A DNA stretch of 64,000 nt. It comes from an uncultured Muribaculaceae bacterium (lineage in GTDB: Bacteria > Bacteroidota > Bacteroidia > Bacteroidales > Muribaculaceae). The notes beneath the pieces are model-generated. The model was given only the letters and a program-made list of their open reading frames with translations. It searched no databases and had not been told where the DNA came from. The stretch is taken from assembly GCA_905233845.1 (NCBI GenBank), contig CAJOFH010000001.1:62001-126000 (forward strand), read 5' to 3'. The number at the start of each line of letters is the position of its first letter. The first letter of the stretch is position 1. Shown here in pieces: positions 50,333 to 61,627 of the stretch. A program made the position numbers and the translations under genes.

Positions 50333-51700
50333 ATGAGAATTAAAACTATTCTTTTCTGCTTGATGGCTATAATGTCGTTAGGCATGAATGCACAGAACAA
50401 TGTTGCCGAAGAGGTTGCTTGGGTTGTTGGTGACGAGCCAATTTTCAAGTCGGATATCGAGGAACAGTATCAGCAGGCTCTTTATGAGCGCATTAATATT
50501 GATGGCAACCCTTATTGTGTCATTCCTGAGCGTATGGCAGTTGAAAAACTCTTCCTTCATCAAGCAAAAATTGACACAGTTGAAATCCCTAATTCTACAG
50601 TTGCGCAAAGCGTTGACTCTCGAATCAACTATTTAATCGTAAATCTGGGTTCTCGCGAGAAGGTGGAAGAATATTTCCGAAAACCAATGCCAGAGCTTAG
50701 AAGCCAGTTGATGGATGTTGTGAGAGACCAGTACACTGTACAAGAAGTACAACGCAATCTTACTAAGAACATAAAGGCAACTCCATCTGATGTTAGAAAG
50801 TATTTCAACTCGATCCCAAAAGATTCTTTACCCGTGATACCATTACAGGTTGAGGTAAAAATAATAACCATTAATCCCGTTATTCCTCAGCAAGAGATTG
50901 ACAATGTAAAGGCACGATTGAGAGAGTATAGCGAGAAGGTCAACAATGGTGAGAGCGAGTTCTCTACTTTGGCAATTCTTTATAGCGAGGATGGTTCATC
51001 AACCCATGGTGGAGAAGTGGGATTCAGAGGTCGTGCTGAATTGCTGCCTGAATATGCTACAGCTGCTTTCAACCTAAGTGATACTAAACGAGTATCGAAA
51101 ATTGTTGAGACCGAGGCCGGTTATCACATTATCCAATTGATTGAGAAACGTGGAGATCGTATTAACACACGTCATATACTGTTGCGTCCCAAGGTGGCGC
51201 AAAAAGATTTGGACGACGCTCAATTCAAACTTGATTCATTAAGAGTCAACATTTTGAACAAAGAGAAGGGAGTCACTTTTGAGCAAGCCGCTATGTATGT
51301 TTCACAGGATAAAGACTCAAAAAATAATAATGGCGTGATGCTAAATGCCAAAACCCACAGCAACCTTTTTGAGATGGAGGAACTGCCTTCGGAGGTGGCA
51401 AAGGTTGTGTCGACAATGCAGGTTGGTGAAATATCTTCTCCTTTTGTGATGATTAATAAAGCAACTAACCGTCAACAAGTAGCTATTGTGAAACTATCCA
51501 AACGAATAGATAGCCATCGCGCTGATTTTGCCGATGATTATCAAGTCCTTAAAGATATGTATGAAAATCACAAGCGAGAGGAGATTCTCCTTAAATGGGT
51601 TGAAGAAAAACAAAAGTCTACCTATGTCTATATCGAAGAAGGGTGGAGAAATTGTGAGTTTAAGTACAAGTGGTTAAATTATAGCAATAACGACAAGTAA
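50333..51700 (+). CDS. SurA-like periplasmic chaperone/peptidyl-prolyl isomerase
   Basis: A 455-residue protein with a signal peptide (IKTILFCLMAIMSLGMNA), followed by the SurA N-domain start EEVAWVVGDEPIFKSDIEEQ, which matches the 'VAVVNDDVILQSEVE' pattern of SurA. Two parvulin domains follow: about 175-280 (VKIITINP, GGEVGFRGRAELLPEY, TEAGYHIIQLIEKRG) and a degenerate second one about 283-390 (INTRHILLRP). It helps outer-membrane proteins fold. Followed after 9 bp by the OstA-like gene. Confidence 0.88.
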   Translation: MRIKTILFCLMAIMSLGMNAQNNVAEEVAWVVGDEPIFKSDIEEQYQQALYERINIDGNPYCVIPERMAVEKLFLHQAKIDTVEIPNSTVAQSVDSRINYLIVNLGSREKVEEYFRKPMPELRSQLMDVVRDQYTVQEVQRNLTKNIKATPSDVRKYFNSIPKDSLPVIPLQVEVKIITINPVIPQQEIDNVKARLREYSEKVNNGESEFSTLAILYSEDGSSTHGGEVGFRGRAELLPEYATAAFNLSDTKRVSKIVETEAGYHIIQLIEKRGDRINTRHILLRPKVAQKDLDDAQFKLDSLRVNILNKEKGVTFEQAAMYVSQDKDSKNNNGVMLNAKTHSNLFEMEELPSEVAKVVSTMQVGEISSPFVMINKATNRQQVAIVKLSKRIDSHRADFADDYQVLKDMYENHKREEILLKWVEEKQKSTYVYIEEGWRNCEFKYKWLNYSNNDK

Positions 51701-51709
51701 TAATTTGTA

Positions 51710-54211
51710 GTGGGTATTAGGTTGAGGAATAACACAAAGGGCAATCAAGTTTGGGACAATTGTCTCACTTGGTTTAAACTTTGTGTCCTCGTGTTAATGT
51801 TTATGGGTAGTGCTAATGCTAATGCCCAAAAACAAAAAAATACTACAGTAAAGCCTATTCAGCAGTCATCTCAGCCAGCCGTCGCAGCAAAACCAGGATC
51901 GACAACGTCTCACATTAGGAGAATTACTCCGCAAATTCCTGATGCAAACCGTTTTGACCCTGGGAAGGTGTTTCTGGAAAATGCCGACAAGTTAGTCGCA
52001 AACGAAAAACGAAGCACTGAATATAGAGTGCTGCGAGGAAATGTGAGGTTTCGTCGTGGCAACATGACACTCACTTGTGACAGTTCCTATTTTTATGAGA
52101 CGTCGAGTTCTCTTGATGCCTTTGGACATGTAGTGATGACTCAAGGTGACACTATGAAGGTATATTGCGATAGAATGCATTATTACGGTGACGTGGAAGT
52201 AGCTAAGCTTCGCCGCAACGTCAAGGTGATTAATAGCTCTATGACAGTGACAACCGACAGTTTGGACTATGATATGCTCAACGATGTGGCGAGGTATTTT
52301 GGTGGAGGAACTGTCGTTGACAAGTCGGGAACAAAAGTATCGTCATCAGTAGGTAAATATGAGCAAGACACTAAGAAGGTTCAGTTCACTTCAAATGTGA
52401 ACCTTACGAACGATCAAATAAAGCTTCATACCGATGTGCTTGACTATGACATGAACACTCGTATTGCGTCGATAGAAGATAAAACCGAGATTTATTCTCT
52501 GGAAGATGGTAGTACTATCTACACCACAAGTGGAACATATAACACATCGACTGGTCAAGGAAATCTTTATAAGCGTTCGACAATAAAGAGTAAAGATGGT
52601 AGTACAATCGTTGGTGATGAGATGTACTATGATCGTCGCAGCGACAGCGGTAATGCTCAAGGGAATGTGGTGATGATTGATTCTAAGAATAAGCAGACTC
52701 TTAAAGGTGATTATGTTACTTATGATCGCCGTAGTGGCCAAAGTCATGTTCAGGGGAATGTGGTACTTGTTGATGAGAAAAACCGACAAACTTTGCGTGG
52801 TAATGAACTATACCATAATAAAATTAACGGACAAAGCCATGTCCAGGGAAATGTGGTTCTTGTTGACGAGAAGAACAAACAGTCGGTTCATGGCGATAAT
52901 TTGTTCTATAACAGGAATACCGGTAAAAGTCATGTGCAGGGAAATGTAGTGCTTGTCGACGAGAAAAACCAGCAAACTGTACATGGTGATAATGTGTATT
53001 ATAACAGAAATAACGGGCAAAGTCATGTTCAAGGAAATGTGGTGCTTGTTGACGAAAAAAACAAGCAGAGGCTGACGAGTGACGATGCTTACTTTGACAA
53101 GAGTAATGATGAAGGTAGAGCCGAGGGCAATGTTGTTGTTGTGGATGAGAAAAATGACCAGACTTTACGTGGAGATAAAGTTTTTTACAACAGGCAAACA
53201 GGTCAGAGCCGTGCACAAGGAAATGTGATTGTTACCGATGAGAAAAATCAGCAAACTTTGTATGGAGACGAGGTGATTTATGATCGCACTAATGAAATAG
53301 GTAACGCTAAAGGCAATGTGGTTCTCACGGACAAGAAGACTGAGCGAGTTCTCAAGGGTGACCATGTAGAGTATGACCGCAAGAATGGCATTGGAAGGGC
53401 TCGAGGTAATGTTGTCTTGACCGATGCAAAAAACAAGATGATCCTTGTTGGCGGCGTGGGCTACCATAATGAGAAAACCAATGAATCCTATGTTACCGAG
53501 AACGCCTTTGCTCGCGAATTCTCGCAAAAAGACACTATATATGTTCGTGCCGATACACTTAGAATGTTGACAAACGAAAGCAAGGAACGTATGTTGCTTG
53601 CAAACAAGTATGTGCGTTTCTATCGTAAGGACATTCAAGGTGTGTGTGACTCGGCTGCCGTAAGTGAGCGCGACTCAATTTTAAATATGTATCGCCATGC
53701 GGTGATATGGAGTGAAGGACGCCAAATTAGCGGTGAGGAGATAAATGTTCATGTTAAGGATTCTACTGTCGATTGGGCTACGTTACCAAACAATGGTTTG
53801 CTGGTAGAACACTTGGGCGAGGATTACTATAATCAACTATGTGGACGATCGATGAAGGCCATCTTTGCGGAGCAGGAACTTAGGCGTCTTGATGTCAATG
53901 GCGATGTGGAGGCGTTGTTCTACCCAATGGAAAATGATTCTACATACAACAAACTTGTTAATGCCAATAGTGCCTATTTGACAATAGATCTTAAGCCTAA
54001 ACAGAAGGTTGACAGGGTGAAGATGTGGCCCGATGTAAATGGCACAGTTGTCCCGTTATTCCTGGCAAAGAAAAGTCAATTGCGTATTGATAAGTTCAGG
54101 TGGTATGATTCTATTCGTCCTAAGGACCCCTATGATGTGCTGGTGGTGAGCGACGAGATGAAACAAATCTTTGGCGAGGCTGTGGCTAAACGTCGAACTG
54201 TTGTAAGGTGA
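51710..54211 (+). CDS. OstA/LptA-like protein with nine tandem 31-residue repeats
   Basis: An 833-residue exported protein (hydrophobic segment LCVLVLMFMGSANANAQ). The N-terminal part (about 90-290) shows LptA/OstA beta-jellyroll features: YRVLRGNVRFRRGNMTLTCD, FGHVVMTQGDTMKVYCD. Such proteins carry LPS across the periplasm. From about residue 313 to 592, nine 31-residue repeats (xGNVVLVDEKNxQTLxGDxV-x-YDR) extend the jellyroll; each is 93 bp. The C-terminal part (to 833) is a more conserved domain with RLDVNGDVEALFYP and a Lys/Pro end. Start is GTG 51710; no upstream ATG fits. Neighbouring SurA-like and PPIase genes agree with an envelope role. Confidence 0.85.
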   Translation: MGIRLRNNTKGNQVWDNCLTWFKLCVLVLMFMGSANANAQKQKNTTVKPIQQSSQPAVAAKPGSTTSHIRRITPQIPDANRFDPGKVFLENADKLVANEKRSTEYRVLRGNVRFRRGNMTLTCDSSYFYETSSSLDAFGHVVMTQGDTMKVYCDRMHYYGDVEVAKLRRNVKVINSSMTVTTDSLDYDMLNDVARYFGGGTVVDKSGTKVSSSVGKYEQDTKKVQFTSNVNLTNDQIKLHTDVLDYDMNTRIASIEDKTEIYSLEDGSTIYTTSGTYNTSTGQGNLYKRSTIKSKDGSTIVGDEMYYDRRSDSGNAQGNVVMIDSKNKQTLKGDYVTYDRRSGQSHVQGNVVLVDEKNRQTLRGNELYHNKINGQSHVQGNVVLVDEKNKQSVHGDNLFYNRNTGKSHVQGNVVLVDEKNQQTVHGDNVYYNRNNGQSHVQGNVVLVDEKNKQRLTSDDAYFDKSNDEGRAEGNVVVVDEKNDQTLRGDKVFYNRQTGQSRAQGNVIVTDEKNQQTLYGDEVIYDRTNEIGNAKGNVVLTDKKTERVLKGDHVEYDRKNGIGRARGNVVLTDAKNKMILVGGVGYHNEKTNESYVTENAFAREFSQKDTIYVRADTLRMLTNESKERMLLANKYVRFYRKDIQGVCDSAAVSERDSILNMYRHAVIWSEGRQISGEEINVHVKDSTVDWATLPNNGLLVEHLGEDYYNQLCGRSMKAIFAEQELRRLDVNGDVEALFYPMENDSTYNKLVNANSAYLTIDLKPKQKVDRVKMWPDVNGTVVPLFLAKKSQLRIDKFRWYDSIRPKDPYDVLVVSDEMKQIFGEAVAKRRTVVR
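52649..53485 (+). repeat. nine tandem 93-bp coding repeats
   Basis: Copies begin at 52649, 52742, 52835, 52928, 53021, 53114, 53207, 53300 and 53393, exactly 93 bp apart. Copies 2 to 5 are most alike (AGTCATGT-CAGGG-AATGTGGT blocks), suggesting recent duplication. The outer copies are more diverged. Confidence 0.9.
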
Positions 54212-54245
54212 TATAATTTGATTTGTTTATAAATTGTTACGCGTC

Positions 54246-56123
54246 ATGAGCGATGTTATAAAACTTCTTCCCGATTCTGTTGCCAACCAGATTGCCGCTG
54301 GTGAGGTGATACAACGTCCTGCTTCGGTGATTAAGGAGCTGGTGGAAAATGCTGTAGATGCTGAAGCTACAAACATTCAAATTGTTCTAAAGGATGCTGG
54401 GCGAACTTTGATACAAGTTATAGATAACGGTTTGGGAATGAGTGACACTGATGCTCGTCTGGCTTTTGAGCGTCACAGCACATCTAAGATTAGAAATGCT
54501 GAGGACTTATTCTCGCTCCAAACTATGGGATTTCGTGGCGAAGCATTGGCTTCGATTGCAGCTATCTCTCACATTGAGCTTCGAACTTGTGCTCGTGGCA
54601 GCCAACTTGGAACCAAATTGATAATAAATGCATCGCATTGTGAGTCTCAGGAGCCTGACGTGTGTCCTGTGGGATGTAATTTCATGGTAAAAGACTTGTT
54701 TTTCAACGTCCCAGCACGTCGCAAGTTCCTCAAGAGTAATCAGGTGGAGCTTAGTAACATAATTAAAGAGTTTGAGAAATTGGCATTGGTGAACTATAAC
54801 ATTGATTTCTCTCTAACTCACAATGGCAATGTGCTATATAAATTGAATAAGGGCTCGTTCAAGCAACGAATTGTGTCTATTTTTGGCACCAACCTTGACC
54901 AGCAACTTATTCCACTTACTATTGAGACCTCGTTAGTGAAAATTACTGGATTCATTGGTAAACCCGAGAATTGCCGCAAGCGTGGTGCTATGCAGTTCTT
55001 CTTTGTCAATGGCAGATATATGCGTCATCCTTATTTTCACAAGGCAGTTAATACTTGCTACAATGAGTTGATTCCTGATGACTCACAGCCCAACTATTTC
55101 TTGATTTTTGACGTTGATCCTGAGTCCATTGATGTCAATATCCATCCAACGAAGACTGAAATAAAGTTTGAAAACGAGATGCCAATATGGCAGATTATTG
55201 CGGCTGCTGTGAAAGAAACACTGGGACGCTTCAGTGTTGTTCCTTCGATTGACTTTGACAAGGAAGATGCCCCCGAGATTCCTGCATTCACACTTCCACA
55301 TGCAACAACACCGCCATCAATAAGTGTTGATAAAGGTTATAACCCTTTTAAGCAGCAGGAAGGTAATGACTCTCAAGAGCAAGGTGACAGTGTGACAAAG
55401 AGTGGACATTATCAATCTCATAGTTCGACAGCTATGCCCAATTGGGAGGAACTTTACAAGAACTTCAAGAAAAGTAAACAGGAGAGTTTTGATAACATTG
55501 AAGATAATAGTTTTACTGCCGAGGTGTCGCTTGGTGAAGTACCAATTTTAAAGACGGAAGATGTCTTGCAAGTGGTGCTTCAAGTTGGTGGTCGTTATCT
55601 GCTTACGCTTATTCATGATGGTGTGTTAATTCTTGACCAACGACGTGCACATTTGTCGGTTATCTACAATCGTTTAATGCAACAGATTGATGGCATGAAT
55701 GTTGTGTCGCAGCGAGTGTTGTTTCCTGAGGTTATCCACCTTACCGAGTCGCAGAATGTGGTGTTTGAGGAAATAGAGCCTGAACTGGAGAAGGTTGGCT
55801 TTGGTGTCTCACGACTTAGCGGTGGCGATTGGTCGGTGAACTCGGTGCCTCCAGGTCTTGACAATGTTGACGTGAAAGAGTTGCTTAATGAGGTGATTAG
55901 CACTGTGAGCATTGGTGGCAACAGTTTGAAAGACAAGGTTTTTGAAAGGATTGCTTTGACGATTGCTTCAAGGGCTGCCATCCCTTATGGTCGTGTGCTA
56001 AATGATGATGAAAAGAAAGGTCTTATTGCCGATTGGCGATCGCTCAAGAATAACAAGTACACTCCCACGGGTAAACTTATTGGCACAGTTTTGACTATAG
56101 AACAACTTGGCAAGATGTTTTGA
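54246..56123 (+). CDS. mutL: DNA mismatch repair protein MutL
   Basis: GHKL ATPase that couples mismatch recognition by MutS to strand removal. N-terminal motifs: LPDSVANQIAAGEVIQRPASV, KELVENAVDAEAT, DNGLGM, RHSTSKI and GFRGEALASI. The variable linker (about 350-430) is Gln/Ser-rich. The C-terminal dimerisation domain contains LDQRRAHLSV where endonuclease-type MutL proteins have DQHA(x2)E(x4)E, so nicking activity is doubtful. ATG 54246 gives the usual MSDVIKLLP start; an in-frame TTG 54234 upstream is unlikely. Confidence 0.95.
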   Translation: MSDVIKLLPDSVANQIAAGEVIQRPASVIKELVENAVDAEATNIQIVLKDAGRTLIQVIDNGLGMSDTDARLAFERHSTSKIRNAEDLFSLQTMGFRGEALASIAAISHIELRTCARGSQLGTKLIINASHCESQEPDVCPVGCNFMVKDLFFNVPARRKFLKSNQVELSNIIKEFEKLALVNYNIDFSLTHNGNVLYKLNKGSFKQRIVSIFGTNLDQQLIPLTIETSLVKITGFIGKPENCRKRGAMQFFFVNGRYMRHPYFHKAVNTCYNELIPDDSQPNYFLIFDVDPESIDVNIHPTKTEIKFENEMPIWQIIAAAVKETLGRFSVVPSIDFDKEDAPEIPAFTLPHATTPPSISVDKGYNPFKQQEGNDSQEQGDSVTKSGHYQSHSSTAMPNWEELYKNFKKSKQESFDNIEDNSFTAEVSLGEVPILKTEDVLQVVLQVGGRYLLTLIHDGVLILDQRRAHLSVIYNRLMQQIDGMNVVSQRVLFPEVIHLTESQNVVFEEIEPELEKVGFGVSRLSGGDWSVNSVPPGLDNVDVKELLNEVISTVSIGGNSLKDKVFERIALTIASRAAIPYGRVLNDDEKKGLIADWRSLKNNKYTPTGKLIGTVLTIEQLGKMF

Positions 56124-56160
56124 TCAATAGTATACTGTAGTTCTAATTGATTCAATAAAA

Positions 56161-56201
56161 GCTAAAGGAGCTTGACTAAGAATTTGTCAAGCTCCTTTAG
56201 C
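56161..56201. terminator. strong bidirectional hairpin between mutL and an MFS gene
   Basis: A perfect 16-bp stem (56161-56176 with 56186-56201) with a 9-nt loop, between convergent genes. The T-run is better on the minus strand side (AATAAAA precedes it on the plus strand). Confidence 0.88.
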
Positions 56202-56224
56202 TACTATATCTGTAGGAGAGATGG

Positions 56225-57604
56225 TTACTGTTTGCTGATGTTGGCGTCTTGCAAACCGTAATTCTTGCGTCGGTCAATAATCAGTAGCATCACTGAAACA
56301 AATATTGCTGCAATACCAATTCCAGTGAATATCCACATGGCCTCGGTATAATCAACATTTTCTCCCACAGTGTTGCGTTGCAACACGCTACCAATGACGA
56401 TGGGAATGAGCATCAGTCCTATGTTTTGAATGTAGTAGATTATGGAGTAAGCAGTTCCAAGCTGTTTCATGGGCACAATCTTGGGAACGGCAGGCCACAG
56501 CACGCTGGGTAACAGCGAGAATGCGATGCCAAGTATTAACATGAGACATATTGCCAGAATACTTGAGTTGAAAGGAAGAGCAAAAACCATAAGCACCAAA
56601 GTAAGCATCGCTGTTCCAATTATCATGATTGTAGCACCCTTTCCCATTTTGTCGTACATGCCTCCAAAAAGTGGTGTCAGCACTATAGATGTGTAAGGCA
56701 GGATAGCGGGTATATTACCGGCAATCGATGGCTCAACACCATATTTTGCAATCATCATTTTTGTAGCAAAATCGAGAAATGGGTATAGTGCTGAATAGTA
56801 GAGTAGACATAGAAGGGTGATGAGCCAAAAACCTGGGTTTTTCATAGTAGCCCCCAAGTCGCTGAAGTGGAATTTTCCGTCGTCTTCAGTTTCTGTAATA
56901 TTGGTTTCTACATCGGCCTTACGGTCCATGGAACAATATACAAGGTAGACAATAAGACCTATCCCCACAGCAAAGAGACCTATAAGAATAGGTGTACTAA
57001 GTGAGAAATTCTTGGCCAATGGTGGTGCGCCCGACAGTGCCAAACCAGTACCCAGTCGAGCAAGTGCCACTTGGATACCCATTGCCAAGGCCATCTCCTT
57101 GCCAGAGAACCACTTGACGACGACTTTCGACACTGTAATACCACATAGCTCATAGCCAATGCCGAAAGTGGCGAATCCCAAAGCGGCCACAAGCACTTGG
57201 AACTTAATGGAGGGGTCGGCATAGCCGAGCCATTGTAGGTTTATGTTGAGAATTTGGGATGGGTCCATGAATGCGATGGCATAGTAATCGATGGCGGTGC
57301 CCCCAAGCATGAGCACACATGAGAGAACACCTGCAAAACGAACACCAGTTTTATCAAGAATGATACCTCCTACAAAGAGCATTAGTAGGAACACGTTGAA
57401 AAAGCCACGTGAGCCTGCTAGAACACCAAATTCACCACTTGTCCATCCAAGTCCTCCTTCACCAGTGGGTAACTCAAGGAAATACTGCAATGGCGACATC
57501 TGCTTGGCTACGATGTAGCCCATCATCATGGTTACTGATACCAAGCCAAGCACTGCCCACCGCAGTGTAGGTGAATTATTGATTTTTTGTGATATTTTTG
57601 TCAT
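56225..57604 (-). CDS. MFS transporter (paralogue A)
   Basis: Twelve-helix major facilitator superfamily permease, 459 residues from ATG 57604. MFS landmarks include GIILDKTGVRFAG between helices 2 and 3 (a variant of the G-x-L-x-D-R loop) and PLFGGMYDKMGKGATIMI in the second half. Substrate unknown. A longer in-frame start at 57664 is rejected because the terminator of the upstream MFS gene lies within that extension. It is paralogous to the next minus-strand gene, sharing the IILDK-GVRF motif and the ILGIAFSLLPSVLWPAVPK-like segment. Confidence 0.88.
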   Translation of the reverse strand: MTKISQKINNSPTLRWAVLGLVSVTMMMGYIVAKQMSPLQYFLELPTGEGGLGWTSGEFGVLAGSRGFFNVFLLMLFVGGIILDKTGVRFAGVLSCVLMLGGTAIDYYAIAFMDPSQILNINLQWLGYADPSIKFQVLVAALGFATFGIGYELCGITVSKVVVKWFSGKEMALAMGIQVALARLGTGLALSGAPPLAKNFSLSTPILIGLFAVGIGLIVYLVYCSMDRKADVETNITETEDDGKFHFSDLGATMKNPGFWLITLLCLLYYSALYPFLDFATKMMIAKYGVEPSIAGNIPAILPYTSIVLTPLFGGMYDKMGKGATIMIIGTAMLTLVLMVFALPFNSSILAICLMLILGIAFSLLPSVLWPAVPKIVPMKQLGTAYSIIYYIQNIGLMLIPIVIGSVLQRNTVGENVDYTEAMWIFTGIGIAAIFVSVMLLIIDRRKNYGLQDANISKQ

Positions 57605-57611
57605 ATATTCA

Positions 57612-57652
57612 AAAAAACAGGGCGTGTAAGCTTCGTGAGCAACACACGCCCT
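57612..57652 (-). terminator. intrinsic terminator between the two MFS genes
   Basis: A perfect 9-bp stem (57619-57627 with 57644-57652), followed on the minus strand by a run of seven T residues (57611-57617 as A on the plus strand). It ends transcription of the upstream MFS gene before its neighbour. Confidence 0.85.
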
Positions 57653-57673
57653 ATATGTTGTCAAAGGAAAAGA

Positions 57674-59338
57674 TTATGCTTCAGCATGTTTCTCCACGGG
57701 CTTGATGTTGGGCTCCTCAAGACCATAGCCCTTCTTCTTGTCAACCGCCTTAAGATAGATAGAGATAAGCAGGGCAGCAATACCAAGAACAGCTAGCATT
57801 ACCAGTGCCCAGGTGTAGTCAAGCTCGTGGGCGGCAGTGCCCTCGGCATTTGTTTTCTGAAGAACAATACCGATTAGTGTTGGGAATAGTCCAAGACCAA
57901 TGTTTTGAATCCAGAAGATGGCTGCATAAGCCGAACCAATGATTTTCTCATCAACCAGCTTAGGAACCGAAGGCCACAAAGCAGCAGGTACGAGAGAGAA
58001 AGAAGCTCCAAGTACCAGGATTGTGATATAAGCTACTACGGTACCTCCGGCGGTGTTGCCTTTGAATGCAGGAAGAATGAAAGCGAATGTCAAGTGGCAA
58101 ATAACAAGGAGAATAGAACCGAGCATAAGCATAGATGCAGCTTTACCCTTATGGTCAACATAGTTGCCAAGTATTGGTGTGATAGCTACTGCCAGCAGTG
58201 GGAACACTGCAAATATAGTCTCGGCAGTGCCACGCATATAGCCCATGAAGCAATATATTACCAGAGCAATGATGGCAATGCCCATCAGGCTATACTTCAT
58301 GACTTTTTTCTTAGAGAAGTTGCTCGAGAATGAACAAATTGCAACAATAAGCATGATAATGTACTGAACTACAGTTACCGAGATGGGGAAAGCCTCAGTG
58401 CTTCCGCCCCAGTAGGTGCTGGTATCGGCAGGGTTTAGAGTCAAGTTACATTGGAGCATGTTCACAGCATACTTTTGGAATGGGAAAATTGCACTGTAAT
58501 AAAGAACACACAAAAGAGCAACAAGCCAGAATCCGAGGCTGGTGAAAATCTTGCCCAGGTCGCTCAGCTTGAATGGATCATCTTTCTCCTCGGCCTCGCC
58601 AGTTTGCGAGTCAAGTTTCTTGTCCATAAAGAAGTATACGATGAACATCATGAGTGCGATGCAGAGCAGAACAACACCAAATTTTACGGCATTGTCGACA
58701 TGAACTTCACCACCCAGTTTAGCGAAGAATGGTGCGAAAATCATGCAAGTGGCAACACCAAGGCGCGCAAGAGCCATCTCTGAGCCCATTGCCAAGGCTG
58801 TCTCACGGCCTTTGAACCATTTAACGATACCGCGAGACACTGTGATACCAGCCATCTCGCAACCGCTACCAAACAGCATAAAGCCTATGGCGGCCAACTT
58901 TGCAGAGCCAGGCATGCCTTCTGCAAAAGGCAGAATAGCGCCAATAACTGGGAGTTCGCCGTTCCAGTTCAGGTTATTGGTGAACCATTGTCCTAGTGGT
59001 GTGGCATCAAATCCGTCGGTTACAGCATAGAACTTGATGATACCACCGATGAGCATCACCGCTCCCGAAAGTACGGCTGTGAAGCGTACTCCCATCTTAT
59101 CGAGAATGATACCGGCAATGATTAAGAAGAATACATAGACGTTAAGGAATACCTCAGCACCTTGCATGCGGCCAAAGGCTGCACTATCCCAACCACGGGT
59201 CTCTTGCATTAAATCCTTGATGGGTGAGAGGATGTCCATGAACACGTAGCTGCAGAACATGGCTAGAGCCAGCAGCAACAGAGCGGTCCAGCGCATTCCA
59301 GCTGAATCGCGTAGGGCTTTTTTGATTGTTTGTGTCAT
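57674..59338 (-). CDS. MFS transporter (paralogue B)
   Basis: A 554-residue twelve-helix MFS permease beginning MTQTIKKALRDSAGMRWTAL. Contains GIILDKMGVRFTAVLSG and GSILLVICH; the C-terminal segment VLGASFSLVPAALWPSVPKL closely resembles that of the downstream paralogue. It is about 95 residues longer, mainly in periplasmic or cytoplasmic loops near the middle and at the N-terminal half. Substrate unknown. Its -7 element (TATCTTTG on the minus strand) is at 59396-59403. Confidence 0.88.
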   Translation of the reverse strand: MTQTIKKALRDSAGMRWTALLLLALAMFCSYVFMDILSPIKDLMQETRGWDSAAFGRMQGAEVFLNVYVFFLIIAGIILDKMGVRFTAVLSGAVMLIGGIIKFYAVTDGFDATPLGQWFTNNLNWNGELPVIGAILPFAEGMPGSAKLAAIGFMLFGSGCEMAGITVSRGIVKWFKGRETALAMGSEMALARLGVATCMIFAPFFAKLGGEVHVDNAVKFGVVLLCIALMMFIVYFFMDKKLDSQTGEAEEKDDPFKLSDLGKIFTSLGFWLVALLCVLYYSAIFPFQKYAVNMLQCNLTLNPADTSTYWGGSTEAFPISVTVVQYIIMLIVAICSFSSNFSKKKVMKYSLMGIAIIALVIYCFMGYMRGTAETIFAVFPLLAVAITPILGNYVDHKGKAASMLMLGSILLVICHLTFAFILPAFKGNTAGGTVVAYITILVLGASFSLVPAALWPSVPKLVDEKIIGSAYAAIFWIQNIGLGLFPTLIGIVLQKTNAEGTAAHELDYTWALVMLAVLGIAALLISIYLKAVDKKKGYGLEEPNIKPVEKHAEA

Positions 59339-59395
59339 ACTGATTGTAATTAGTTTTAATATGTTTATGTTTGATTGATTTCAGAAATATGAGTG

Positions 59396-59403
59396 CAAAG
59401 ATA
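59396..59403 (-). promoter_or_regulatory. -7 element of MFS paralogue B
   Basis: Reads TATCTTTG on the minus strand, an exact TAnnTTTG match, 58 bp before the start codon. No clear -33 partner. No promoter of this type was recognised for groES in the same gap, and no CIRCE element is present. Confidence 0.45.
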
Positions 59404-59554
59404 CATTATTTTATTTAAATTGAAGAATAAAAATAGTGACAAAATGTCGCCCAAGTAAAAAAGTTGTTATTTGGCACATAAAGTGCATTATAGGTGAATG
59501 ACGTTATAAATGTCCTTTTATTGCAAATTATAATTTATTTAAAAACATAACAAT

Positions 59555-61485
<1,931 letters not shown>

Positions 61486-61509
61486 ACGATATTGAAGTCA
61501 CAATATTTG

Positions 61510-61554
61510 AGACTGGAGATTCACATAAATTGGTGAGTCTCCAGTCTTTTTTTT
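61510..61554 (+). terminator. terminator of groESL
   Basis: A 15-bp stem with one G-U pair (61510-61524 with 61533-61547) and an 8-nt loop, followed by a nine-base T-run (61546-61554). Confidence 0.9.
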
Positions 61555-61595
61555 CAATTCATCTAGAATAGTGATTTGATTATTTTAGGGAAAAA

Positions 61596-61627
61596 ATTGC
61601 ATACTTTGATAATTCTTTGTACTTTTG
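61596..61627 (+). promoter_or_regulatory. promoter of the polysaccharide export operon
   Basis: ATTG at 61596-61599, 20-bp spacer, TACTTTTG at 61620-61627. Predicted start near 61634 leaves an A/T-rich leader of about 220 nt. No inverted repeats typical of invertible Bacteroides capsule promoters and no UpxY-like gene were seen in 61555-61856. Confidence 0.55.

Noticed and set aside
52649-53485. Regular repeats that could suggest a CRISPR array
   Set aside because: Units are 93 bp, fully in frame, without spacers, and encode a repeated LptA-like segment.
57605-57664. 20-residue N-terminal extension of MFS paralogue A
   Set aside because: The extension is encoded by the terminator hairpin and its T-run; ATG 57604 fits the first helix.
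59339-59554. Possible CIRCE heat-shock operator before groES
   Set aside because: Only a short GCAC/GTGC dyad is present; the TTAGCACTC-N9-GAGTGCTAA pattern is absent.
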